64,000 nucleotides of DNA from Thalassospira alkalitolerans (lineage in GTDB: Bacteria > Pseudomonadota > Alphaproteobacteria > Rhodospirillales > Thalassospiraceae), in the NCBI RefSeq assembly GCF_002115745.1, contig NZ_JFKB01000001.1, positions 1 through 64,000 on the forward strand, in the 5' to 3' direction. Within the stretch, counting starts at the first letter, position 1; the number at the start of each line of letters is the position of its first letter. The position numbers and the translations under genes were made by a program. Shown here in pieces: positions 54,072-63,591 of the stretch. The notes beneath the pieces were generated by a model. That model was not told where the DNA came from and did not search any database. It saw nothing but the letters and a program-made list of their open reading frames with translations.

Positions 54072-55445
54072 ATGACCGATAAAAAACTGCCTGCCACCAC
54101 CATTGACCTGTTTACCAAAACGGCAACTTGGCAGTCCTGGCTTAACGTCGAGGGGGCATTGGCACAGGCACAGGGGGATCTGGGCATGATCCCCGTTGCT
54201 GCAAGCGACGAAATCCGCCGTCATCTTGCAATTGATGGCTTTGATTTAGCGGCACTTGAACGCGATATCGAACAAAGCATGTCCCCGATCATGACCATTG
54301 TTCGTGCCCTTGCGGCAAAATGCGATGGCGATGCGGGGGGATATGTTCATTGGGGGGCAACCACCCAAAACATCATCATCACCGGCAAGGTCCTGCAACT
54401 GCGCAAGGCACATGCGATGATGTTATCTAGGCTGGCTAACAGTCTGGATCTTTTGGCCGATCTTGCCAAAGACACTGCCGATTGGCCAACCGTTTCACGC
54501 ACTAACCGCCGTCAGGCCCTGCCGATTACCTTTGGCTATAAAGTGGCAGGATGGATTGATGAATTCCTGCGCTGTGCCGAACGCCTGAGAGAAGTTGAAA
54601 AGCGCACCTTTACCCTGATATTTGGCGGGGCAAGCGGGGCCATGCACAGCTATGGCAAGGCGGGATATGATCTGGCGCGCCGCATGGGTGAATTACTTGG
54701 CCTTGGCGTATCGGACGTCCATTCGCGGGCTGCCAATGACGGACTTGGCGAATATATCACGACCCTTGGCCTGTTTGCCGTTGCCTGTGAACGCATAGGC
54801 ACCGAGCTTTACACCCTGATGTCGAATGAATTTGACGAAGTCCGTGAAATCCAGAATGCCAATATCGTCGGCAGCAGCACGATGCCGCACAAAACAAACC
54901 CGAAATATGTTGTCGCCCTGCTCAGCGAAAGTGCCGGTTTGCGTTCCATGGCCGCACCGGCACTTGAAGCCTGCCGACCAAGCCACGAAGGCGATGCGGC
55001 GTATAATTTCCGGCTTTACGATTTGATCGATACCGCCGGGATTTCCGGCTATGGGGTTGCGACCAAGCTGGAAACGCTATTGCGGCACATTAAACCCAAT
55101 CGTATCGGCATGACACGCAACCTTATGGCCAATCCGGCCCCGCTGATGTCAGAAAAGATCATGTTGGAACTGGCCACAGAAACCGGACGCCAGAACGCCC
55201 ATGACATCGTTCATCACGCCATCGTAATGACTGAAAAGGACGGGGTATTGTTTGAAGAAGCCCTCTTTAGGGAACCCGCCGTTCAGCAATATTATGGCGA
55301 TATCAAATCCCTGCAAAAAGCGCTTGATCCAACCGGTTACACGGGGTGCAGCAGCGACATCGCCCTTGATAGCGCGAACCGTGCAACAAACGCGGGGCAG
55401 TATCTTCGCGGCCACATCGATGCATTTGAAACTTATACTGCCTGA
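54072..55445 (+). CDS. Fumarase/aspartase superfamily lyase (adenylosuccinate-lyase-like)
   Basis: This 457-residue lyase has the superfamily signature G-S-S-T-M-P-H-K-T-N-P and the early H-W-G-A-T-T-Q-N-I motif. These enzymes eliminate fumarate from succinyl-linked substrates or cycloisomerise carboxymuconate. It is not the housekeeping PurB type by context: dcuC lies upstream and a LysR gene downstream. A fumarate-releasing reaction coupled to DcuC exchange is inferred. The ATG at 54072 gives the normal N-terminus M-T-D-K-K; a TTG at 54033 is an alternative. Its 3' end overlaps the convergent LysR gene by 13 bp. Confidence 0.85.
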   Translation: MTDKKLPATTIDLFTKTATWQSWLNVEGALAQAQGDLGMIPVAASDEIRRHLAIDGFDLAALERDIEQSMSPIMTIVRALAAKCDGDAGGYVHWGATTQNIIITGKVLQLRKAHAMMLSRLANSLDLLADLAKDTADWPTVSRTNRRQALPITFGYKVAGWIDEFLRCAERLREVEKRTFTLIFGGASGAMHSYGKAGYDLARRMGELLGLGVSDVHSRAANDGLGEYITTLGLFAVACERIGTELYTLMSNEFDEVREIQNANIVGSSTMPHKTNPKYVVALLSESAGLRSMAAPALEACRPSHEGDAAYNFRLYDLIDTAGISGYGVATKLETLLRHIKPNRIGMTRNLMANPAPLMSEKIMLELATETGRQNAHDIVHHAIVMTEKDGVLFEEALFREPAVQQYYGDIKSLQKALDPTGYTGCSSDIALDSANRATNAGQYLRGHIDAFETYTA

Positions 55446-56371
55446 AACGGGCGAACACCCGCACCATAGGCCATATCATCGCGGCACCGCTTGGCAACAT
55501 AGTCACGCAAAAGTTCGATAAAACGCATGGCGACACCGTTTTTGCCCGCCGGTGGCATGATGCAGGCATATGGCAACCAGAATTCAGGATCAATCGGGCG
55601 AAGCACCGTTCGGGTTGGGTCGCTAAACGCGCTGTTGATCAAATCCATAACGCCAAGCCCATAGCCACTTTCAACAAATTTCGGCACCAGCAGGCTCGAC
55701 CCGATTTCAAGGCTGATATCGGGGATTTTGCCAATGCTTTCAAACACACGGTCCAGACGCTGGCGCCAAATCTGATTGGCGCGCAGGGAAACAAACTTTT
55801 CCCCGACCAGCATGTCGGCCGAAATCGAATCCAGTTTCGCCAGCGGATGCCCGACAGGCAACAAAACCTGTGTGCGGGCTTCCAAGACCGGTTCAATCCC
55901 CAATTCGACCACCGCATTGCGCACAGGAAGCGATAACAGGCCAAGGTTATAGCGCCGCGATCCGACAAGATTTTCCACATCGGCCCGCGTTCCGATATCG
56001 ATCTTGCATTTCAAATCAGGATTTTCGTCGTGCAGAATGTCGATAATCGGTGGCAGTAATGACGCGCCAATCGGACCAACCGTGATGATACGCAGCGTAT
56101 CAGAAACATCTTCGCGGATTTCGCGCGCGATCTTGGGAATTTCTTCGACACCGTTCAGGATATGACCAGCTTCCTGAAAGAACCGTTCGCCTTCGGGGGT
56201 CAGGACAAGACGCTGATTGATGCGCTCAAACAGCGGTATTTTAAGCTCTGCCTCAAGTGTTGCGATAAGTCGACTGGCCGAAGATTGGCTTAGATTTGCG
56301 GCCGCTGCGGCACCGGAAAGAGTTCCGTGCAGGACTGTTAATCGAAACAGGCGCAACGCCTTAAGATTCAT
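55433..56371 (-). CDS. LysR family transcriptional regulator
   Basis: This 312-residue regulator has the N-terminal winged helix-turn-helix L-S-G-A-A-A-A-A-N-L-S-Q-S-S-A-S-R-L-I-A-T-L-E followed by P-L-F-E-R, and a C-terminal inducer-binding domain. Its 3' end overlaps the lyase gene by 13 bp in convergent orientation, so it is not divergent from its likely target, which is unusual for LysR. Control of dcuC and the lyase is inferred from proximity only. Confidence 0.85.
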   Translation of the reverse strand: MNLKALRLFRLTVLHGTLSGAAAAANLSQSSASRLIATLEAELKIPLFERINQRLVLTPEGERFFQEAGHILNGVEEIPKIAREIREDVSDTLRIITVGPIGASLLPPIIDILHDENPDLKCKIDIGTRADVENLVGSRRYNLGLLSLPVRNAVVELGIEPVLEARTQVLLPVGHPLAKLDSISADMLVGEKFVSLRANQIWRQRLDRVFESIGKIPDISLEIGSSLLVPKFVESGYGLGVMDLINSAFSDPTRTVLRPIDPEFWLPYACIMPPAGKNGVAMRFIELLRDYVAKRCRDDMAYGAGVRPFQAV

Positions 56372-56481
56372 ACCGTCCCCTTAAATCACCATAAACCCGA
56401 TCACACCGTTATCTTTTAGCGCGTTACGCCCGTCGGCCAAAGCAAAAGCCCAACAAAACGCCCCAATAAACCGCGCAAAGA

Positions 56482-56514
56482 AAAAGGCGGGCTGCATCAC
56501 ACAGCCCGCCTTTT
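56482..56514. terminator. Intrinsic terminator of trxA
   Basis: AAAAGGCGGGCTG and CAGCCCGCCTTTT form a strong stem with T-runs on both strands. On the minus strand it ends trxA. The GGCGGGCT core matches the terminator family noted at 44392. Confidence 0.9.
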
Positions 56515-56546
56515 GATGTTTTAATGATCGTCACCGATCCATGTGA

Positions 56547-56867
56547 TCAGAGCGAATGGTTGATCCACTCAACCAGCGCACTTTTCGGCAGCGCGCCAAC
56601 TTTCATCGCAGCAACTTCGCCATCCTTAAAGATCATCAGGGTCGGGATACCGCGCACACCGTATTTCGCCGGAGTGTTCGGGTTTTCATCGATATTCACC
56701 TTGGCGATCTTAAGCTTGCCACCCAGTTCACCGGCAATTTCTTCCAGATACGGCGCGATCTGTTTGCACGGGCCGCACCATTCCGCCCAGAAATCGACCA
56801 AAACCGGGTCACTGGAACCCAGAACGTCGGAATCGAACGAAGTATCAGATACTTTAATCGTGGTCAT
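56547..56867 (-). CDS. trxA: Thioredoxin 1
   Basis: This 106-residue classic thioredoxin has the active site W-C31-G-P-C34 inside [12 protein letters not shown], the cis-proline block [10 protein letters not shown], and normal length. It reduces disulfides in cytosolic proteins, with electrons from thioredoxin reductase. It lies 125 bp downstream of addA on the same strand, the common alphaproteobacterial order, but the gap suggests its own promoter. A hairpin terminator follows. Confidence 0.97.
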   Translation of the reverse strand: MTTIKVSDTSFDSDVLGSSDPVLVDFWAEWCGPCKQIAPYLEEIAGELGGKLKIAKVNIDENPNTPAKYGVRGIPTLMIFKDGEVAAMKVGALPKSALVEWINHSL

Positions 56868-56992
56868 ACTATCAGTTCCTGATTGTTACGAGGCCAAGTT
56901 AGGGTATCCCCACTTACCTCGATCCGCTGTATGGAGGCAAAGGTAGGCAGCACCGGCCCAAACGTCAAGCGCGCGTTACGGTCTTGCGACAG

Positions 56993-59900
56993 TCAATCAG
57001 CACGCAGCAAATGATCGGGCAGTTCAACCATCCAGGGACCATTGGTCCAAAGGATGTAACAGCGGATCAGTTTGTCAGGATACATCTGGTTCAATGCCGC
57101 CCGATAGATCGACATCTGACGGCGATAGGCACGCGGTGTGCCGTCAACATCGCGCGGGGGCGGGCGGTTTGTTTTAAAATCAACGATCATGACCTCGTTT
57201 TCACGCACAACCAGACGGTCAATCTGGGCCGAAACAACGTCACCACCAACGATCCCGACCAGCGGCACCTCGGCCTTTGATCCGGCATCAAATACCGGCG
57301 CAAATTCCGGATTTTCAAAGATCGCGATTGTCTCGTCGGTGATTTCGCGTTGCTGATCCGCTTCCAGCGCATGCACCGGCTGGGCAAGGAAACGTTCGGC
57401 TGCGGCCCGGCGTTTAGCATCGGGCAGATCCGGCAAAAGTTCCAACAGTTTGTGAATAAGGATCCCGCGCTTAAAGCTTTGGCCCTGATCCCCGCCAAGC
57501 GGTGATTGCACAGATGGTTCTTCTTCTAGCGGGCGGCTTGGCGCCAATGGCTTGGGCGGAAAGGCTTCAACAGGGGCAGTTTCACGGATCAACCTGCGTT
57601 TGGGCAAATCCGCTAGGCCGCTTGTGATTTTGACCTTGTCGGGCTTTGGGGCTTCGCGCTGTGTGGTTTCCCAAACCCAGCCATCCCCATCCCAGCCGGA
57701 ACCGGAATAGAGATGAAAATCAAACGGTTCGGGCCGCGCAAAACCTTCCATCGCCTGTTGGCACAGATTGTACCAACAATGATCAGGTGCCTTGCGCTTG
57801 CCCTGCCAGCCGCAAAGATAAAGCCGGTCTTCGGCGCGCGTCAGCGCAACATAAAGCAGACGGTTATATTCCTGATCGCGTTTGATCGAAATACCATCGC
57901 GCAGACGTGAAACAACCTCGGTCTCCAACGCCACACGCGGCAGCCAATACATCAAATCCCGGTCTTCCTGCCAGAACAGGTTGGGGGATTGGGTTGGGAC
58001 CTGCATGGTATCGGGCAAAAACACAATCGGCGCCTGAAGCCCCTTGGCCCCATGCACCGTCATGATCCGCACTTCATCACGCCCGCTTTGTTCAAGGTCA
58101 CGCTTGATTTCGGCGTCCCCTGCCATCAACCAGTGCAGAAAGCCCTGCAAGGTCGGGGCATGATCGGCTTCATAGCCCATGGCAAGGTTAAGAAACTCAT
58201 CAATCGGGTCATTGGCTTCGATCCCAAGACGCCCGACAAGTCGCGCCCGCACACCACGCGCATCATCCCCACGCCCGCCCAAAAGTTCGGCAAACAATTC
58301 AAACGGACGTTCGTAATCAACCCGCCCCAACCATTTGAACAAAAACTCATAGGCCCTGGCAAATGCCCGATCAACACCATCCACACCCGCCTTTTCACGC
58401 AGTGCAAGCCAAAGCGTTCTGGGGCGGTTATGGGCAATCGCAAACAACTGATCATCATCAAAACCGATCAGCGGGCTTTTAAGTACCTCGGCCAGCGTTA
58501 AATCATCTTCGGGCATCAACAGGAACCGACCAAAGGCAATCAGATCCATCACCGCCAACTGATCGGTAATTTGCATACGGTCAACACCGGCAACCGGGAC
58601 ATTGCGTTCCTTTAACGCCTTAACCACTTCATCAACAAAGGCGGTCCGACGGCGGACCAAAATCATGAAATCACCGGCCCGTACCGGACGGCCACGTGAT
58701 GTCAGTTCCTCGCCGGCGTCAATCGCATGGCGAATACGCCCGGCAATCACACGCGCCAGTCTGATTTCCGGGTCTTCAAGACGCACAATGCGGGTTGGCG
58801 GGGTCCACGGGTCTTCGGCGGCACGTTCTTGTGGCTCGACCGCGGGCCATAATTCAATCCGCCCGGCCTGCCCGATGCGAAATGGGCTGTGACTGACGTC
58901 GGCACCATCATCCCCGACACCCTGTTTGGCAATCAGTCCGGCAAAAACACGATCCACTGTGCCCAAAACCGCATCCGTGGACCGAAACGATATATTCATC
59001 GGCACTTCGCGCCATTCGGCTTCGATTTCACGTGCCCGTTCGCGGAAATAGGCCCGCATTTGCACAAATTTTTCCGGATCGGCGCGCTGGAAACTATAAA
59101 TAGATTGTTTCGCATCCCCAACGGCAAAGATTGTCCGCGGTTTTTCATCATGTTGCCCGGCACCGGCAAAAAATTCTTCGGCCAGAATACGTACCACTTC
59201 CCATTGTTCAGGGTTGGTGTCCTGTGCCTCGTCAATCAGGATATGATCAAGACCTTCGTCAAGTTTGAACAACACCCAGCCGGCAATCCCGACCTGTTGT
59301 TGCAGCAATTGCAGGCTGATCAGGATCAGATCGTCATAATCAAGGCGGGCATGCAGGGCCTTTTTGGCGGCATAACGATCCAGCATCGCATTGCCAATCG
59401 TGATCAGGGCCGCGGTTGCACCTGCCATTGCCGCCGCCTTGCGCAGCCGATCCACTTCGACCAGACGCGCACATTCGGCTTCCAGCGCATCGGCCCCCAT
59501 CGGGTGATTTTCGGCGGCCTTTTTCGTAATCAGTTTTGCGCGCGGTTCCCCGGCAGCGGTAAAGAATACGCCACGATAATCGCTATAAACGGACAGCCGA
59601 TCTTCGATACTGGTTTTTTCAAGGAATTGCGCCAATGCCGGAACCCGGTCCTGATCTGTTTTGGTCCCGGCTTCAAGCGCGGCAAGCCCGCGCATCAAAC
59701 CATCACGATCAAAGGCGTCATCTGACAGCGCCTTGCGCAGCACATCATCCTCGTTTTGGCCGACCGGAACCCCAAGGGCGGCATAGACCGCGTCACGCAT
59801 ACGCGCCGCACCACCATGATGGGCCAACATACGTTTCAACCGGCCGCGTTCACGGGCCAATTCACCCATGACTTCACCAAAGGCGCCTTCGCGGACCTGC

Positions 59901-60457
59901 CCGGTCACAACCGACAACGCATCCGCCAAACCGTCATCGCGCCCATTTCGGGCAAAGGCCAGAACTTCTTCCTGCACATCGGTCATGGTTTCGGCCGCGG
60001 TGCGGTCATCCATGATGTCAAAATGCGGGGCCAGACCGGCTTCAAGCGGAAAACGGCGCAATAATGACTGGCAAAATGCGTGGATGGTCTGAATTTTCAT
60101 CCCGCCCGGCGCATCCAGAACCGACGCAAAAAGGCGGCGCGCCCGGCGCGTTTCATCGCCACTTGGCGCGATTCCGGCCAGATTGAAAAGATCGTCGTGA
60201 AGGTCACGATCTTCCATCGTGGCCCAGTGACCCAACCGTTCATTAACACGGTTGGCCATTTCAGCCGCCGCCGCCTTGGTAAAGGTCAGACACAAAATAC
60301 GATGAGGTTCAGTCCCCGACAGCATCAAGCGCAACACCCGGTCAGACAGCACCTTGGTCTTGCCCGCCCCGGCTGATGCCGACACCCAGACAGATGCCAT
60401 CGGATCAGACGCATTACGTTGCAAGATATTGGGATCAGTTCCGCGAATTTCGGTCAT
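56993..60457 (-). CDS. addA: Double-strand break repair helicase-nuclease AddA
   Basis: This 1154-residue subunit unwinds and trims broken DNA ends for RecA loading. It is a UvrD-like helicase with Walker A A-S-A-G-A-G-K-T near the start, D-E-A-Q-D-T-N-P-E-Q in motif II, Y-S-F-Q-R-A-D-P in motif III and V-A-L-T-R-A in motif VI. The C-terminal RecB-family nuclease has V-D-F-K-T-N-R. Length is normal. The ATG overlaps the addB stop by 4 bp, so the two subunits are translationally coupled. Confidence 0.96.
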   Translation of the reverse strand: MTEIRGTDPNILQRNASDPMASVWVSASAGAGKTKVLSDRVLRLMLSGTEPHRILCLTFTKAAAAEMANRVNERLGHWATMEDRDLHDDLFNLAGIAPSGDETRRARRLFASVLDAPGGMKIQTIHAFCQSLLRRFPLEAGLAPHFDIMDDRTAAETMTDVQEEVLAFARNGRDDGLADALSVVTGQVREGAFGEVMGELARERGRLKRMLAHHGGAARMRDAVYAALGVPVGQNEDDVLRKALSDDAFDRDGLMRGLAALEAGTKTDQDRVPALAQFLEKTSIEDRLSVYSDYRGVFFTAAGEPRAKLITKKAAENHPMGADALEAECARLVEVDRLRKAAAMAGATAALITIGNAMLDRYAAKKALHARLDYDDLILISLQLLQQQVGIAGWVLFKLDEGLDHILIDEAQDTNPEQWEVVRILAEEFFAGAGQHDEKPRTIFAVGDAKQSIYSFQRADPEKFVQMRAYFRERAREIEAEWREVPMNISFRSTDAVLGTVDRVFAGLIAKQGVGDDGADVSHSPFRIGQAGRIELWPAVEPQERAAEDPWTPPTRIVRLEDPEIRLARVIAGRIRHAIDAGEELTSRGRPVRAGDFMILVRRRTAFVDEVVKALKERNVPVAGVDRMQITDQLAVMDLIAFGRFLLMPEDDLTLAEVLKSPLIGFDDDQLFAIAHNRPRTLWLALREKAGVDGVDRAFARAYEFLFKWLGRVDYERPFELFAELLGGRGDDARGVRARLVGRLGIEANDPIDEFLNLAMGYEADHAPTLQGFLHWLMAGDAEIKRDLEQSGRDEVRIMTVHGAKGLQAPIVFLPDTMQVPTQSPNLFWQEDRDLMYWLPRVALETEVVSRLRDGISIKRDQEYNRLLYVALTRAEDRLYLCGWQGKRKAPDHCWYNLCQQAMEGFARPEPFDFHLYSGSGWDGDGWVWETTQREAPKPDKVKITSGLADLPKRRLIRETAPVEAFPPKPLAPSRPLEEEPSVQSPLGGDQGQSFKRGILIHKLLELLPDLPDAKRRAAAERFLAQPVHALEADQQREITDETIAIFENPEFAPVFDAGSKAEVPLVGIVGGDVVSAQIDRLVVRENEVMIVDFKTNRPPPRDVDGTPRAYRRQMSIYRAALNQMYPDKLIRCYILWTNGPWMVELPDHLLRAD

Positions 60458-63400
60458 GCGTCACCATCCTTTTGGCTAGATTGATCGGTATCCGGGCCAA
60501 CATCCTCGCTACCCATCCATTCACGCAGGCGTGCCAGATGAACGTAATCGGAATATTTCGGTGCATGATCGGGATGTGGAACACTTAGATAAGGTGTATT
60601 TTCATCGGCAAAGGCCTTGGCCAGCGCATTAACCCCCGCCACCGCATCACGCGCCAATTCCGCCGGGGTAGTTTTCATACGTTTGGTATCAATTTCGCGG
60701 ATTTCACCGGCCGGATCACCGCCGGAAAGTTTCCAAAACGCCATTGATGCCGGGGGACCGGCCGGTACATCGCCAAATCCGCCATCTTGCGCAATCGCGG
60801 CTTCAAGCGGCAGTTGCGGGGCAAAACCATTGGCAACATCAGTCTGGCTGGGCAGCATACCGGTTTTGTAATCGATAATCGCCACCCCGCCATCGCGCAA
60901 AACATCAATACGGTCCGCACGGGCATAAACTTCAAACCCCGTGGCGGTTTCAAGGGTGCCCGATTGTTCGGTATAGGATTTGCGCACATGGTCACGGCGC
61001 GCCGCCTCGGTCTGGATGAACCAGCGGGCAATCCGTTCAAAGCGCGGCCACCAAAATGCCCAAAGACCGGGGCGCGCCGCCAATGGTTTGAAAACTTCGC
61101 GGCCAATCATGATCAGCTCATGTTCACCATCAGCTGGCAAATGATCAGGATGTTTTGAGATGAACTGATCCAGCGCATCATGGATCAGATTGCCGTAATC
61201 GGCCGCACCGGGGTCTTCATCCACCCCGTCCAGTTTGCGTAAACCCAAAATATGACGGGCATAAATCGCATAGGGATCACGCATCCACGTTTCGATCTGG
61301 GTCACTGAAAGCCTGTTCGGGCGGGCCGAAACCGGTGGCGTTGGCGCGGGGCGGCCAATTTTGCGGCGCATGTCATCACGCGGCTCATCTAACATTTCGG
61401 CAAGTTCCCGCCAGGCATGAGCATCGGGTTTTTCCATCGGAACGTCCGATTTCCGCAGAATGTTTTCAATCCGTAACAACCACCGTGACGGCACGGTTGG
61501 TGTACCTTCAACCCGCAATGCACGGGTCATCACCACATCAGGCGCACAAAAAAGCTGTTGAAAATCATGGGCCGATTGGCCCACCCGATGCTCCGGTGCT
61601 GGCAGACCAAATTTACGCCGCATCGGGCGGCTCATCCACGGATCGGCACCGGCTTCGGGGGGCCAGACGCCTTCGTTCAGACCACCCAGAATGGTCAGAT
61701 CGGCTTGTTGCATCTGGGCCTCGACCGTGCCCCAGATAAACAGGCGTGGATGTTTGCCATAACGCGGACGCACCGCACGATCGGCCATCAATGCATCAAT
61801 AAAGGCGGCATATCGAATGCCCGGCATGGCAACAAATTCCGTCAAAGCCTGCAACAGCTCGTGGATAAAATCGGCCAGTGCTTCGCCCGCTTCGCCGCGC
61901 CAAAGCCGTTCGGCCCCATCCTGCACATCGCTTGCGGCCAGTGCCTCGGCGGCCATGACATGGCTGCGCAAGGCCCCAATCGGCGAGATCGATTTTTCAT
62001 CCATAAGGTCAAGCAACGGCGCCAAACAGGCCCTAAACCGTGTAATAAGATCCGATAACCGTGCATAATCATCCCGAATACGTTCAATTCGAGGGGCTGT
62101 GTTATCCGCGCCGCTTGCGGTAATGCGATCAATCGTTTCGTCGCGCCAGCCATCCAATGCAGTTTGAAGCCCGTCAAGCCCCGGTCCGGGGCGCGCACCG
62201 CGCAACACATATTGTTCCATCTGGCGGGTCAAAACGCGGAATTGTTCCGGCGGCAGGCCCGCCGCACTCAGCGGATGCTTTAAAAGTTCAAGCAACGGCA
62301 CGGGGGCAAATTGTTCTTGCACCGCGCGCACCACAAGGCGCAGATAAATCGCCGGGGCGGTATCATGCAACGGGATACCGGCCGAATCATCGATTTCGAC
62401 CTCCCACCGGCGCAGCTCGGTTGCGACACGGCGCGCCAACCCCCGATCCGGTGTCACCAGCGCACAGGTTTTGCCGGGATTTTCCAATGCATCGCGCATC
62501 ATAAGCGCAATGGTTGCAGCCTCTTCACGCGCACCGGAACAATCGACGCGCAATACACCATCCAGAACATCGGGCGCAAAATTGGTAATATGGCGCCATT
62601 GATCGGTGGTCTGAGCCGGGCGAAGTGCTTCACGCGCCAAACGACGACGTTCGTCTTCATGATGCGCGGCATCGGGGACTGAAGGCCACAATAGGACACT
62701 GGCCGGGTCGCGCCCGATATGGCCCATTGTCTTACCCAGCAAATGCTGCGGATGGGTCGCGTCCTCGCCTATCGCCTGCCAATCATCACGGCCCAAACCG
62801 GCCATCAAACCCGGTAAAACCACACGCCCCTGTGGCATTCCCAAAACCGCCTTCATCAAATCGCGCAGGGCCGGAAACGGCCCGGTGGACCCGGCAATGA
62901 TCACCGGCGTTTGCGGTGGGTTATCCTGCCAAAGGTCAATCTGGGCTGCAATCAGGGCATTGCGACGCATCGCCCGGTCACTGACCTGTTGGGTTTCCAG
63001 AATGGCTGGCCAATGCAGGGTCAGGATTTGCAGGAATTCAAGGGTCAGTTGCCAATGCTCGGCGAACTCGGCGGGCACCAGCCCCTTAAGATCATCGAAT
63101 TTACAGTTTTCGGTTTGCACCTGATCCAAAAATCGCGCCAATTCCCCGGCCAGGCGCGCCGCCTGATCCGCGGTTGGTCTTTCACCCTTATGATCGGGTC
63201 GGTTCATGATCAGCCGGGTCAGCAGCAGTTTTCGTTGCAAGTCCGGAATGGATGGCGGCAAATCAAGGGCAGCCTGCTCACCACCGGTGCCATAGATCGC
63301 CAGTTCGTCTTCATCGGCCTCGCCCAGCGCACGAATGGTCGGCAACATCGTCACCGCGCCATTCGATTGGCGCAAAAACGCATCGCGCATCACCTTGGCC

Positions 63401-63591
63401 GAACGGCGATTGGGTACCATCAAAACATAATCGGGCAAACGGACCGGCTGATCAGCCGTTTCGACAATCAGTTGTTTGGCAATCAGATCGGCAAAGGCCT
63501 GCCCCGGTGGAATGTAAAACAAGTTTTCTGGTGTTGCGCCCGGGGCCGCAAAATTATCCGCCGCATCCATGTAATCAAACAGATCCGCCAT
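60454..63591 (-). CDS. addB: Double-strand break repair protein AddB
   Basis: This 1045-residue partner of AddA has an N-terminal inactive-helicase half and a C-terminal RecB-type nuclease domain with V-A-I-I-D-Y-K-T-G and later P-Q-L-P-L-E-A-A-I. In AddAB the second nuclease cuts the opposite strand. The ATG at 63591 is chosen over a TTG one codon upstream; it overlaps the stop of the preceding nucleotidyltransferase gene in TGATG, so all three genes are coupled. Its own stop overlaps addA by 4 bp. Confidence 0.95.
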   Translation of the reverse strand: MADLFDYMDAADNFAAPGATPENLFYIPPGQAFADLIAKQLIVETADQPVRLPDYVLMVPNRRSAKVMRDAFLRQSNGAVTMLPTIRALGEADEDELAIYGTGGEQAALDLPPSIPDLQRKLLLTRLIMNRPDHKGERPTADQAARLAGELARFLDQVQTENCKFDDLKGLVPAEFAEHWQLTLEFLQILTLHWPAILETQQVSDRAMRRNALIAAQIDLWQDNPPQTPVIIAGSTGPFPALRDLMKAVLGMPQGRVVLPGLMAGLGRDDWQAIGEDATHPQHLLGKTMGHIGRDPASVLLWPSVPDAAHHEDERRRLAREALRPAQTTDQWRHITNFAPDVLDGVLRVDCSGAREEAATIALMMRDALENPGKTCALVTPDRGLARRVATELRRWEVEIDDSAGIPLHDTAPAIYLRLVVRAVQEQFAPVPLLELLKHPLSAAGLPPEQFRVLTRQMEQYVLRGARPGPGLDGLQTALDGWRDETIDRITASGADNTAPRIERIRDDYARLSDLITRFRACLAPLLDLMDEKSISPIGALRSHVMAAEALAASDVQDGAERLWRGEAGEALADFIHELLQALTEFVAMPGIRYAAFIDALMADRAVRPRYGKHPRLFIWGTVEAQMQQADLTILGGLNEGVWPPEAGADPWMSRPMRRKFGLPAPEHRVGQSAHDFQQLFCAPDVVMTRALRVEGTPTVPSRWLLRIENILRKSDVPMEKPDAHAWRELAEMLDEPRDDMRRKIGRPAPTPPVSARPNRLSVTQIETWMRDPYAIYARHILGLRKLDGVDEDPGAADYGNLIHDALDQFISKHPDHLPADGEHELIMIGREVFKPLAARPGLWAFWWPRFERIARWFIQTEAARRDHVRKSYTEQSGTLETATGFEVYARADRIDVLRDGGVAIIDYKTGMLPSQTDVANGFAPQLPLEAAIAQDGGFGDVPAGPPASMAFWKLSGGDPAGEIREIDTKRMKTTPAELARDAVAGVNALAKAFADENTPYLSVPHPDHAPKYSDYVHLARLREWMGSEDVGPDTDQSSQKDGDA

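Noticed and set aside
50766..56371. Chemoreceptor, dcuC, lyase and LysR genes as part of the lanthipeptide cluster
   Set aside because: A terminator follows GNAT copy 2 and these genes form a coherent dicarboxylate unit.
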